Positions 41,081 through 49,030 of a stretch of DNA of 64,000 nt are shown here, piece after piece; the first letter of the stretch is position 1, and each line of letters starts with the position of its first letter. Under the pieces are notes generated by a model. That model was not told where the DNA came from, made no database searches, and saw only the letters and a program-made list of their open reading frames with translations. The translations under genes were made by a program, and so were the position numbers. This stretch comes from an uncultured Burkholderiales bacterium. Its GTDB lineage: Bacteria; Pseudomonadota; Gammaproteobacteria; Burkholderiales; Burkholderiaceae. The stretch lies in contig CAMLJY010000022.1 in the NCBI GenBank assembly GCA_946480465.1, positions 1 through 64,000 of the forward strand, written 5' to 3'.

Positions 41081-42232
41081 ATGAAAGCCCGACACCTGCT
41101 GAGCTGCCTGTCCACCGCCCTGGTCACTGCCTTGGTCCTGCAAGGCTGCGGCGGCAGCGACGACGAACCGCGCCGCAACACCCTGTCCGGCGACCCCACG
41201 CTGGTGATCGGCCACCGCGGCGCCAGCGGCGAACTGCCCGAGCACACGCTGGAGGCCTACCGCCGCGCGATCGAGCAGGGTGCCGACTTCGTCGAGCCCG
41301 ACCTGGTGCTGACCAAGGACGGCGTGATGATCGCCCGCCACGAGCCGATGCTCGACGGCACCACCGACGTGGCCGCCAGGTTCCCCGGTCGCCAGACCAC
41401 GCGCAACGTGGACGGCGTGCCCACCACCGCGTACTTCGCGGGGGATTTCACGCTGGCCGAGATCAAGACGCTGCGCGCGCTGCAATCGAACGCCGCGCGG
41501 CCCCAGCAGTTCAATGGCCTCTACCAGATCCCGACGCTGGCCGAGGTCATCGCGATGGTGAAGACCGAGGGTGCCAAGGCCGGCCGCACGGTCGGCATCT
41601 ACCCGGAGATCAAGCACTCCACCTTCCACGCCGCGCAGTTCGGTGCCAACGTGTTCGAGAACACGCTGGTCGACATGCTGCACCTGGCCTACGGCAACAG
41701 CGCCAAGGCGCCGGTCTTCATCCAGTCCTTCGAAGTCTCGAACCTGCAGTACCTGAACACGAAGACGGACATCCGCCTGGTGCAGCTGGTGGACGCCGAC
41801 GACGTGAAGGACGACGGCAGCCTCTCGCTCGTGGCGCCGTACCGCCAGCCCTACGACTTCGTCGTCAAGGGCGACCCGCGCCTCTTCTCCGACCTGCTGA
41901 CGCCCACGGGCCTGGACTTCGTGAAGAGCTACGCCGACGCCATCGGCCCCTGGAAGCCCTACCTCGTGAAGACCGTGAATGACAAGGTCGAGCGCACCGG
42001 CGACACCACGCTGACGATCAACGACCGCCGGATCGACGGCTCGACCGGCGTGACCGAGGCCGCGCATGCCCGGGGCTTGCTGGTCCACACCTGGACCTTC
42101 CGCAACGACGCCTCGGGCTACGGCTTCAAGGACCCGCAAGCCGAGATGGCCTACTACATGAACCTGGGCGTGGACGGCGTGTTCACCGACTTTCCGGCCA
42201 CCGGCGTGGCAGCGCGCAAGACCCTGCCCTGA
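41081..42232 (+). CDS. Glycerophosphodiester phosphodiesterase, lipoprotein
   Basis: This GlpQ/UgpQ-family enzyme hydrolyses glycerophosphodiesters to glycerol-3-phosphate and an alcohol. The 383-residue protein has a lipobox LVLQGC (Cys23), so it is membrane-anchored in the periplasm. The GDPD core is complete: GHRGASGELPEHTLEAY (catalytic His/Arg), FVEPDLVLTKDGV (metal Glu/Asp), ARHEP (second His), YPEIKH (metal Glu with Lys) and GVDGVFTDFP near the C-terminus. The long insert between these fits the periplasmic GlpQ group. The start follows GCGAGGAGA. No glycerol-3-phosphate transporter gene is adjacent. Confidence 0.92.
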   Translation: MKARHLLSCLSTALVTALVLQGCGGSDDEPRRNTLSGDPTLVIGHRGASGELPEHTLEAYRRAIEQGADFVEPDLVLTKDGVMIARHEPMLDGTTDVAARFPGRQTTRNVDGVPTTAYFAGDFTLAEIKTLRALQSNAARPQQFNGLYQIPTLAEVIAMVKTEGAKAGRTVGIYPEIKHSTFHAAQFGANVFENTLVDMLHLAYGNSAKAPVFIQSFEVSNLQYLNTKTDIRLVQLVDADDVKDDGSLSLVAPYRQPYDFVVKGDPRLFSDLLTPTGLDFVKSYADAIGPWKPYLVKTVNDKVERTGDTTLTINDRRIDGSTGVTEAAHARGLLVHTWTFRNDASGYGFKDPQAEMAYYMNLGVDGVFTDFPATGVAARKTLP

Positions 42233-42247
42233 CCATGCCCTGACCCG

Positions 42248-43720
42248 TCACCCGCCGCGCCGCGGCCCTGGGCCCGGGCGGCAGGTGCGCGCCAGCGCGT
42301 CGATGGCGCGGGCCAGCGCCGGCGGCTCCATGTGCCCGTAGCCGAGCACAAGGGCCGCGCCGCGCGGGTCTTCTGCGGCGGTGGGGCCGAAGTCCTGCAC
42401 CGTCTGCAGCACGATCCCCTGCTGCCGCAGCCGCTGCGCGAGCGCACGGTCCTGTCGCACGCTGCCCAGCGACAGCACCAGGTGCAGGCCCCCGGCGTGG
42501 CCGCTGACTTCGAGCGTTGGGCAACGCTGCCGCAGCCCTGCCAGCAGCGTGGCGCGCTGCTGCGCGTGGTGCCGGCGCACCCGTCGCAGATGGCGTTGCA
42601 GCTGGCCTGAACGCAGCATCCACGCCATCGAGACCTGGGCCGGCCAGGCCGCCTGCGAATGCCCGGTCTCGATGGCCTGGGCCAGCAGTTCGGCGATGGC
42701 CGCCGGCGCGGCCAGGAAGCCCATGCGCAGCGCCGGGCTCACCGATTTGGCGAAGGTGCCTACCAGCACCGCATGGCCGGGCAGGGCGGCTGCCAGCGGC
42801 GGGTGGTTCTGCCCTTCGTGCACGAACTCGTGGTCGTACTCGTTGTCGATCACCAGGCAGCCGTGGCGCTGCACCAGCGCCGCCAGGCTGCGCCGGCGCG
42901 CGCCTGAAAGCCGGCCGCCCAGCGGGTACTGGTGCGCGGGCGTCAGGTGCAGCAACGCGGGCGGGCCGTCCACGAAGGCCTGGTCGACGCGCAGGCCCTG
43001 CTCGTCCACCGGCACCGGCCGCAGCACGGCCCCCGCGGCCTGCAGTGCCGTGGCCGCGCGCGGGTAGCCCGGGCACTCGACCGCGCACACGTCGCCCGGG
43101 CGCAGCAGCACGCGGGCCAGCAGTTCGATGCCGGCCGCGGCGCCCTGCGTGACGATGACCTGCCGCGGCTCGCAGTGCATGCCGCGCTGCTGGCGCAGCC
43201 ATGCCGCGATGGCCTCACGCAGGCCGGCGTGGCCACGCGGATCGCCGTAGTCCGACGGCGGAAGTTGCCGCCCGGCCTCGCGGCACGCGGTGCGCCACAC
43301 CGCCAGCGGCAGCAGCTGCGCGCCGCTCTGGCCCAGGCGCCAGTCCTGCAACGTGCCCGAAGGCGCCGCGGGCAGCGCTACACCACCCGGCCGGCGCAGC
43401 GCCACGCGCGCCAGGCGGGGCAGGCCGGTGGCGGCCTTGGCGGGCGCCGAGGGCAGGGCGGCCACGAACGTGCCTTGCCTCCCCCGCGTCTCCAGCAGCC
43501 CTTCGGCCGCCAGGTCGGCATAGGCGTCGACCACGGTGTTGCGGCCCACGCCCAGCTGCAGGGCGGCATCCCGGCTGGGCGGCAGGCGCGTGCAGGGCGG
43601 CATGTGGCCGCCGCGGATCGCTTCGCGCAGCGCCTGCGCCACTTGGGCGTTCAGCGGCGTGGCCGTGTCCGCGCCGAGGGACACGGCGGGCAGCACGCTG
43701 CGCAGCGGGCTGTTCGGCAT
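42248..43720 (-). CDS. MocR-family regulator (GntR helix-turn-helix fused to aminotransferase fold)
   Basis: This 490-residue regulator joins an N-terminal GntR winged helix (NAQVAQALREAIRGGHMPPC, LPPSRDAALQLGVGRNTVVDAY, residues about 24-80) to a type I aminotransferase-like domain that binds pyridoxal phosphate. The PLP-lysine motif GTFAKSVSPALRMGFL is present, as are NEYDHEF and GDPRGHAGLREAIAAWL. The start MPNSPLRSVLP is chosen over a 160-residue upstream extension that is only antisense to pdxA. It faces a PdxA-family gene across 82 bp that contain a perfect 7-bp dyad, so it probably controls that operon in response to a PLP-linked ligand. Confidence 0.9.
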   Translation of the reverse strand: MPNSPLRSVLPAVSLGADTATPLNAQVAQALREAIRGGHMPPCTRLPPSRDAALQLGVGRNTVVDAYADLAAEGLLETRGRQGTFVAALPSAPAKAATGLPRLARVALRRPGGVALPAAPSGTLQDWRLGQSGAQLLPLAVWRTACREAGRQLPPSDYGDPRGHAGLREAIAAWLRQQRGMHCEPRQVIVTQGAAAGIELLARVLLRPGDVCAVECPGYPRAATALQAAGAVLRPVPVDEQGLRVDQAFVDGPPALLHLTPAHQYPLGGRLSGARRRSLAALVQRHGCLVIDNEYDHEFVHEGQNHPPLAAALPGHAVLVGTFAKSVSPALRMGFLAAPAAIAELLAQAIETGHSQAAWPAQVSMAWMLRSGQLQRHLRRVRRHHAQQRATLLAGLRQRCPTLEVSGHAGGLHLVLSLGSVRQDRALAQRLRQQGIVLQTVQDFGPTAAEDPRGAALVLGYGHMEPPALARAIDALARTCRPGPGPRRGG

Positions 43721-43761
43721 CGCCTTCGCCTTCTTTTTGGTTGCTCGAAATGGTGAGATTC

Positions 43762-43781
43762 TGGCTCTTATCGGAGAGCCA
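43762..43781. promoter_or_regulatory. Dyad operator between MocR and PdxA-family genes
   Basis: Perfect arms TGGCTCT (43762-43768) and AGAGCCA (43775-43781) are separated by TATCGG, 21 bp before the PdxA-family ATG and 41 bp before the MocR ATG. It is the obvious MocR site in this divergent region. Confidence 0.6.
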
Positions 43782-43802
43782 ATCGGCGGCCAGACTGGCG
43801 GC

Positions 43803-44831
43803 ATGACAACCCGTCTGGACCGCGGCCCGCTGAGCCGCGTGGCGCTGAGCTTCGGCGATGCCGCCGGCATCGGCCCCGAGATCATCGTGAAGACCTTTGC
43901 CGACGCCGCGTTCATGCACCGGCATCCCGCCTTCGTGGTGGGCGACGCCGCCGTGCTGCGCCGCGCCGCGGCGCGCTGGGCACCTTCCCTGCAACTGCAG
44001 GTGATCGATGCACCCGAACAGCACCAGAGCGCGGCGGGCACGGTGCAGGTGGTGGACCTGGGCGGCGTGCCGGTCGACCTGCAGCCGGGGCGGGTCAGCG
44101 CCGCGGCCGGCCGCGCCGCCTTCGATGCCGTGCGCCAGGCCATCGCCTGGGCGAATGCCGGCCGCGTCGGCGCGCTGTGCACGGCGCCGCTGCACAAGGA
44201 AGCGCTGGCGGCGGCCGGCGTGCCCTACCCCGGGCATACCGAGATGCTGGCCGAGCTGTCGGGCACGCCGGACGTGGGGATGATGCTGGTGAACCCGTGG
44301 CTGCGCACGATGCTGGTGACGGTGCACTGCGCGCTGGCCGAGGCGGTGCGGCGCCTCTCGGTGCCGCTGGAACTGCGCACCATCCGGCTGGCGCACCGCA
44401 GCCTGCAGGCGATGGGCATCGGCCAGCCGCGCATCGCCGTGGCGGGGCTGAACCCGCATGCCGGCGAGGGCGGCCTCTTCGGCAGCGAGGACCGCGACCT
44501 CATCGCGCCGGCCGTGGCGCAGGCGCGCAACGAAGGCATAGACGCCACCGGCCCGCTGCCGGGCGACACGGTGTTCATGCACGCTCGCAAGGGGCGTTAT
44601 GACCTGGTGGTGGCCCAGTACCACGACCAGGGCCTGATTCCCGTGAAGCTGCTGGGCGTGGAGGATGGCGTCAACATCACCGCCGGCCTGCCTTTCGTGC
44701 GCACCAGCCCCGACCACGGCACCGCGTTCGACATCGCCGGCCAGGGCCTGGCCGATCCCGCCAGCCTGAAGGCCGCCCTGGCCACGGCCCACCAGCTGCT
44801 GCGCGCCCGCGCGGCGGCCGCTGCGAACTGA
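43803..44831 (+). CDS. PdxA-family 4-hydroxythreonine-4-phosphate dehydrogenase-like enzyme
   Basis: This NAD-dependent dehydrogenase has 342 residues. The family fold is clear from GDAAGIGPEIIVK at the start. The three metal-binding His motifs are GHTEML, LNPHAGEGGLFG and QYHDQGLIPVK, and the NAD-site ending is TSPDHGTAFDIAG. True PdxA works in pyridoxal-phosphate synthesis, usually beside ksgA or surA; here the neighbours are a MocR regulator and a TIM-barrel protein. That fits the PdxA2 group, which acts on four-carbon acid-sugar phosphates, though no DUF1537 kinase is seen. The exact substrate is therefore uncertain. Confidence 0.85.
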   Translation: MTTRLDRGPLSRVALSFGDAAGIGPEIIVKTFADAAFMHRHPAFVVGDAAVLRRAAARWAPSLQLQVIDAPEQHQSAAGTVQVVDLGGVPVDLQPGRVSAAAGRAAFDAVRQAIAWANAGRVGALCTAPLHKEALAAAGVPYPGHTEMLAELSGTPDVGMMLVNPWLRTMLVTVHCALAEAVRRLSVPLELRTIRLAHRSLQAMGIGQPRIAVAGLNPHAGEGGLFGSEDRDLIAPAVAQARNEGIDATGPLPGDTVFMHARKGRYDLVVAQYHDQGLIPVKLLGVEDGVNITAGLPFVRTSPDHGTAFDIAGQGLADPASLKAALATAHQLLRARAAAAAN

Positions 44832-44843
44832 AGGACCTGTTCC

Positions 44844-45518
44844 ATGCCGCACTTCATCTTCATGCTGACGCGCGAAGACCGCACCGTGGCCGAGGCCCAT
44901 CGGGTCTATGACGGGCTGGCCGGCAGCGCCTTGCGAACCATCGGCTTCAAGGACGTCGGGCTGCCCTTCGAGGAGCTGGCTTCGCTCACGCGGCGGGCCC
45001 GGCGCGAGGGCCGGCGGGTGATGCTGGAGGTCGTGGCCACCAGCCGCGAGGCGGAATTGCACTCGATTGACGCGGCCACGCGCCTGGGCGTGGACTGCGT
45101 GCTGGGCGGCCGCCATGCCGAGGAGGCGCTTCGCATCCTGAGCGGCAGCGGCATCCACTACTTCCCCTTCGCCGGCCGCACCGAAGGCCACCCGACGCGG
45201 CTGACCGGCACGGTGGACGAGGTCGTCGACGACGCGAAGCGCCTGGCCGCGCTGCCCGGCGTGCACGGCCTGGACCTGCTGGCGTACCGCTTTTGCGGTG
45301 GCGACCCGGCCGAGCTCACGCGGCGCGTGGTGCAGGCCGTCCGCCTTCCGGTGATGGCGGCCGGCAGCATCGACAGCCCGGCCCGCGTGCAGGCCATGCG
45401 CCAGGCCGGCGCCTGGGCTTTCACGGTGGGCAGTGCGGTCTTCGATGGGCGCTTCGAGGGCGGGTCGCTGCGTGGCCAGGTGGAGGCGATCCTGGGGATG
45501 GAGGGGATTCGGGCTTGA
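44844..45518 (+). CDS. TIM-barrel protein linked to the PdxA-family gene
   Basis: This 224-residue protein lies 12 bp after the PdxA-family gene, so it is in the same operon. The pattern of alternating strands and helices, with late GLDLLAYRFCGGDPAELTRRVVQAVRLPVMAAGSIDSPARVQAMRQAGAWAFTVGSAVF motifs (seen as PVMAAGSIDS and AFTVGSAVF), fits a phosphate-binding (beta/alpha)8 barrel of the HisA/NanE type. Gly-Ser at the two last strands would bind a phosphate. I do not recognise a specific family. A sugar-phosphate epimerase, isomerase or aldolase acting with the dehydrogenase is a reasonable guess only. Confidence 0.75.
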   Translation: MPHFIFMLTREDRTVAEAHRVYDGLAGSALRTIGFKDVGLPFEELASLTRRARREGRRVMLEVVATSREAELHSIDAATRLGVDCVLGGRHAEEALRILSGSGIHYFPFAGRTEGHPTRLTGTVDEVVDDAKRLAALPGVHGLDLLAYRFCGGDPAELTRRVVQAVRLPVMAAGSIDSPARVQAMRQAGAWAFTVGSAVFDGRFEGGSLRGQVEAILGMEGIRA

Positions 45519-45600
45519 GGGGGTGCTGCGGCGCCTGTCGCCCGCATGCGGAGAATGAGGCGGTTATTTGCCGCATTGTTTGCGGTGATTGCTGGAGGGT

Positions 45601-45627
45601 GCGGAGATTGGGTTGCACAATCTCCGC
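45601..45627. promoter_or_regulatory. 10-bp inverted repeat abutting the Fic start codon
   Basis: Perfect arms GCGGAGATTG (45601-45610) and CAATCTCCGC (45618-45627) with a 7-base spacer end at the base before the ATG. A third, direct copy of the half-site (GCGGAGATTA) lies at 45634-45643 inside the gene. It could be an operator for the Fic protein's own winged helix, or an RNA hairpin that hides the start. Confidence 0.65.
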
Positions 45628-46785
45628 ATGGAAAGCGGAGATTACTCGTACATCTGGCAGGCCAGCGACTGGCCGGAGTGGCGCTTCGACCGTGCGGTCC
45701 TGGCGCAGCCCCTGGCCGATGTCAGCCGCGCGCAAGGGATGTTGATGGGCCGGCTGGCCGATGTCGGCATGGCCCTGCGTGACCAGGCGAGTCTCGCTGC
45801 GCTCACCGAAGATGTCGTGAAGACCAGCGAGATCGAGGGCGAGCAGCTCAACGTGCAGTCGGTGCGCTCGTCCATCGCGCGCCGGCTGGGTGTGGACATC
45901 GGCGCCTTGGCCCCGGTGGACCGGCACGTCGAAGGCGTGGTCGAGATGGTGCTTGACGCGACCGCCAACTGCCACGCCCCCGTCACCCGGGAGCGCTTGT
46001 TCGGATGGCACGCGGCCTTGTTCCCCACCGGTTATTCGGGCCTGGTCCAGATCAAGGTCGGGGGCTGGCGTGACGACCGCACTGGCCCGATGCAGGTGGT
46101 CTCCGGCCCGATCGGCCGCCAGCGCGTGCATTTCGAAGCCCCGCCGGCCAAGCGGCTGGCCTCGGAAACCAAGCGCTTCCTGGCCTGGGCCAACCGCGCC
46201 TCCGGCGAGCCGGCACTGATCAAGGCGGGGCTCGCGCACCTGTGGCTGGTCACCTTGCACCCCTTTGACGACGGCAATGGCCGCATCGCACGCGCGATGG
46301 GCGACCTGTTCCTGGCCCGCGCCGACGGCAGCCCGCAGCGCTTCTACAGCCTGTCGGCGCAGATCCAGCGCGAGCGCAAGGCCTACTACGACATCCTGGA
46401 GCGCACGCAGAAGCAATCGATGGACGTGACCGAATGGCTCGCGTGGTTCCTGGCCACGCTGCACCACGCCGTCGACCAGGCCCAGCACACGCTGGACGCC
46501 GTGCTGGTCAAGACCCGGTTCTGGCAGCGTTGGGCCGCACCAGGTTCGGCGCCGCTGAACGAGCGGCAGGTGAAGCTGCTCAACCGCCTGCTCGATGGCC
46601 TCGAGGGCAAGCTCACCAGCAGCAAGTGGGCAGCCATCGCCAAGTGCTCACCGGACACCGCGCTGCGCGACATCACGGACTTGCTCGAACGCGGTGTGCT
46701 GCGCAAGTCGGAATCGGGGGGGCGAAGCACCAGCTACGAACTTGACGATGTGCCGAACCAGGACGACCGCGGCGGGCGGCGGTGA
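45628..46785 (+). CDS. Fic-family AMP-transferase with inhibitory helix and C-terminal winged helix
   Basis: This 385-residue protein transfers AMP (or a similar group) to hydroxyls of target proteins. The N-terminal region YIWQASDWPEWRFD matches the DUF4172-type domain common in Fic proteins. The inhibitory helix motif T66-SEI-E70-G71 (S/T-x3-E-G/N) is present, so activity is self-restrained. The Fic core HPFDDGNGRIAR is complete (His211). The C-terminus (KWAAIAKCSPDTALRDITDLLERGVLRKSESGGRS) is a winged helix that could bind DNA. The ATG at 45628 has no ribosome site; a TTG at 45589 is an alternative. No antitoxin gene is adjacent. Confidence 0.9.
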   Translation: MESGDYSYIWQASDWPEWRFDRAVLAQPLADVSRAQGMLMGRLADVGMALRDQASLAALTEDVVKTSEIEGEQLNVQSVRSSIARRLGVDIGALAPVDRHVEGVVEMVLDATANCHAPVTRERLFGWHAALFPTGYSGLVQIKVGGWRDDRTGPMQVVSGPIGRQRVHFEAPPAKRLASETKRFLAWANRASGEPALIKAGLAHLWLVTLHPFDDGNGRIARAMGDLFLARADGSPQRFYSLSAQIQRERKAYYDILERTQKQSMDVTEWLAWFLATLHHAVDQAQHTLDAVLVKTRFWQRWAAPGSAPLNERQVKLLNRLLDGLEGKLTSSKWAAIAKCSPDTALRDITDLLERGVLRKSESGGRSTSYELDDVPNQDDRGGRR

Positions 46786-46797
46786 TCCATCAAGCCG

Positions 46798-47570
46798 CTA
46801 CGGCTTCCGTTGCGCGAGCCGCTGTTTCATTTCCTCGACCTGCCGGAAACGCGCGTTCTTCCTGCTCGTACAGAGCGCGCTCGACTCTTTCTGCAGTGCG
46901 GCTTGACGTGACCAGCAGCCGCGGCTGTCGTATGGCACGCTGCAGGCGGTGTACTCGGTGCGCGGCGCGCAGGTCCTTCAATTCGTCGGTGCGGCTGGTG
47001 GGTTCGCTCGAACCATCGGAAAAGGTGCGCACGATGGTGGCCTGTGCGGATGCTGCCCGGGCGTCGAAGGCGAGGAGGATCGAGCTTGCGAAGTCATCGG
47101 GGCAGCGGCCGGCGTTCTGCGGGGGCGGAAAGTCGGTTTCGCACACGGCAAGGTGAGTCTTTGCCAGGAGCAGCCGGCTCTCGACAAGGATCTCCACCGA
47201 GCCGAAGCTGAAGGCGCCGTCTTGCCCGCTGGGGTCGTCGTTGAATGCCACCGAACGCAGGCGAATCTCCAGGTCCCCGCATTGCATCCGCACGACTTCG
47301 CTGGGCCCTCTCCGCGGGCCCAGGCCTTTCCGCGCGCGGCTCTCGCCATCAATGGGCTCGAAGTCGGGCCGCTGAAGCTTCACCGGTGCCGGGCTGCCGA
47401 CGAGGGGCCGGCGGCGATCGTCCATCGATGGCAATGTCGATCCGCACGCGGGACCTGGCCTGGTCGCAGTGGTACAGCGTGGGCTCGTCCCCGTATGGGG
47501 CGCATGCGTCGAAAGCCAGTAGGGTAAGCAGAAGGGCGAGGACGATGCAGTGCATGGTGGCGTCCCTCAT
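46798..47570 (-). pseudogene. Secreted-protein gene with two apparent frameshifts
   Basis: Coding-like sequence continues through three frames on the minus strand. Frame one (from 47570, or 47555 after GAGGGA) has a signal peptide, MHCIVLALLLTLLAFDAC, then YHCDQARSRVRIDIAIDG. Near 47430 the sense moves to a second frame (RRRPLVGSPAPVKLQ, CGDLEIRLRSVAFNDD, RLLLAKTHLAVCETDFPPP). Near 46850 it moves again to RFRQVEEMKQRLAQRKP, with stop at 46798-46800. Each shift equals one extra base. The ATG at 47570 overlaps the TAXI gene stop (ATGA). GC content is lower than in neighbours. Either the gene is decayed or the assembly has errors here; the family is unknown. Confidence 0.55.
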
Positions 47571-48895
47571 TCAGCCTGCAAGCGCAGCCGCACCGCCTGG
47601 ATGTGGCTGCGCAGCGCATACAGCTCGTCGGCGTAGCTCAGCGGCACCGTCACCTGGCTGACGCGGCGGTCGATGTCGTCCAGTTCGGCCAGCAGTTCGT
47701 CGCGCGGGCGGCGCTCGCGCGCCTGTTCCACTGCGCGCAATTGCCCGTACCAGCGGAACACGCGCGAGCGGATGCGGAATTCATACAGCGGCGGCACGAT
47801 GCGTGACAGCGGGATCAGCACCGCGCCGATGGCCAGCAGCACCACCCACATGCGGTCGGCCAGGTTGGCCAGCCAGAAGGGCAGGTAGCGCTGCAGCCAG
47901 GGCACGCCGTTGCGGTAGATGCGCAGCGCCTCGGGCGCGATCGGGCGTTCGTTGTTCGCGGTGTTCGGGAACTCGCCCTTGCGCTGGAACCAGCCGGCGC
48001 CGCCGTGCACCTGCATCGCCGTTTGCACGAAGAGCTGGGCCAGTGCGGGGTGCAGTGAATCGCGCGCCACCAGCGTGGCGGTGGGGGCCACCAGGCGCAC
48101 GTCGGCCGGCGGCTGGTCGCGCGCCAGGTCGATGACGCCACGCGGCAGCAGCACCGGGCTCATGAAGGGGAAGCGGCGGGCATAGGCCTCGGACTGCGCG
48201 AAGTCCAAGAGGCGGATGCCGGGCGTCTGCAAGAGCATCTGCACCATCGGCGATTCGGGGGCCGAAGCGAGCACCAGCGCGTCGATGCGGTCTTCCAGCA
48301 GGTCGACCACGGCGGGGGTGGTGGGCTGCTGCGACAGCTGGATCGTCGCCGGGTCGAGCTTGTTGGCCTCCAGCAGCAACTGCATCAGCGGCGGCACGCC
48401 GCTGCCAGGGGCGCCGATGTTCAGCTTCCATCCGGTCAGCTGGGTGAGGCTGGTGATGGCGGGTGATTTCGCGAGCCGCAGCGCCGAGGACTCGCGGTAG
48501 AACAGCCACACCGGCTCGTGGAACAGGCTGCCCAGCGACACCAGCTCCACGCCGGCCTCGGCGTCGCGCGTGGCCGCATCGCCGCCCGCGGAGTCGGTGC
48601 CGCCCTGCACGAAGGCGATGTCCACGCCCGAGCGGGGGTCGCGCAGCAGCGCCAGGTTCTCGGCCGCGCCCTGCGTGGGCCGCAGCTCCACCGTGATGCC
48701 ATGGCGTGCTAACAGAATTTTGTAGCGGCCGCCGAATTCGGCATACGCACCCTGCGGGATGCCGGTGGCCAGCACCACGCGCTGCGGCGGCTGAGGCTGC
48801 AGCACCAGGTAGGCCAGCACCAGCAGCGCCAGGCCGATCAGCACCGACGGCGCGGCGGCCCACAGGAAGGCGCGCAAGGAGGAAGGCTGTGACAT
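47567..48895 (-). CDS. TAXI-family TRAP-type solute-binding protein, membrane-anchored
   Basis: This 442-residue protein is of the TAXI (TRAP-associated extracytoplasmic immunogenic) family. An uncleaved N-terminal membrane helix (about residues 13-35, LIGLALLVLAYLVLQ) precedes VVLATGIPQGAYAEFGGRYKILLARHG, the family opening. GVDIAFVQGGT and LNIGAPGSGVPPLMQLLLEAN follow. A second membrane helix lies near residues 350-370 (MWVVLLAIGAVLIPLSRIV), followed by a cytoplasmic coiled-coil tail (ELLAELDDIDRRVSQV). No TRAP permease gene is nearby. Two anchors and a tail suggest a sensor or scaffold role instead of simple uptake. ATG 48895 is preferred; 48904 is possible. Confidence 0.85.
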   Translation of the reverse strand: MSQPSSLRAFLWAAAPSVLIGLALLVLAYLVLQPQPPQRVVLATGIPQGAYAEFGGRYKILLARHGITVELRPTQGAAENLALLRDPRSGVDIAFVQGGTDSAGGDAATRDAEAGVELVSLGSLFHEPVWLFYRESSALRLAKSPAITSLTQLTGWKLNIGAPGSGVPPLMQLLLEANKLDPATIQLSQQPTTPAVVDLLEDRIDALVLASAPESPMVQMLLQTPGIRLLDFAQSEAYARRFPFMSPVLLPRGVIDLARDQPPADVRLVAPTATLVARDSLHPALAQLFVQTAMQVHGGAGWFQRKGEFPNTANNERPIAPEALRIYRNGVPWLQRYLPFWLANLADRMWVVLLAIGAVLIPLSRIVPPLYEFRIRSRVFRWYGQLRAVEQARERRPRDELLAELDDIDRRVSQVTVPLSYADELYALRSHIQAVRLRLQAE

Positions 48896-48964
48896 GCGCC
48901 TCATCCTACGGGGCCGTTGGAAGGGTGCCTACGCACGGGTGCTCGACAGGCGGCGGGCTGGGTG

Positions 48965-48986
48965 ATACTGTTGATTCATACAGTAT
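48965..48986. promoter_or_regulatory. LexA (SOS) box
   Basis: The core CTGT-N8-ACAG (48968-48983) extends to the perfect dyad ATACTGT-N8-ACAGTAT. It lies 45-66 bp upstream of the imuA start and marks the imuA-imuB-dnaE2 cassette as DNA-damage inducible. Confidence 0.92.
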
Positions 48987-49030
48987 CTCGCCCAGCCCCT
49001 GCTGACTCCCGCGTTCCCACACCCACCCCC

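Noticed and set aside
42248..44197. Longer version of the MocR protein (649 residues)
   Set aside because: The extra N-terminal part is antisense to the PdxA-family gene and lacks domain features; the GntR helix-turn-helix begins near the ATG at 43720.
46949..47527. Plus-strand frame of 192 codons opposite the split secreted-protein gene
   Set aside because: No ribosome site or motif is seen, and the minus strand has a signal peptide and sensible sequence through its frames.
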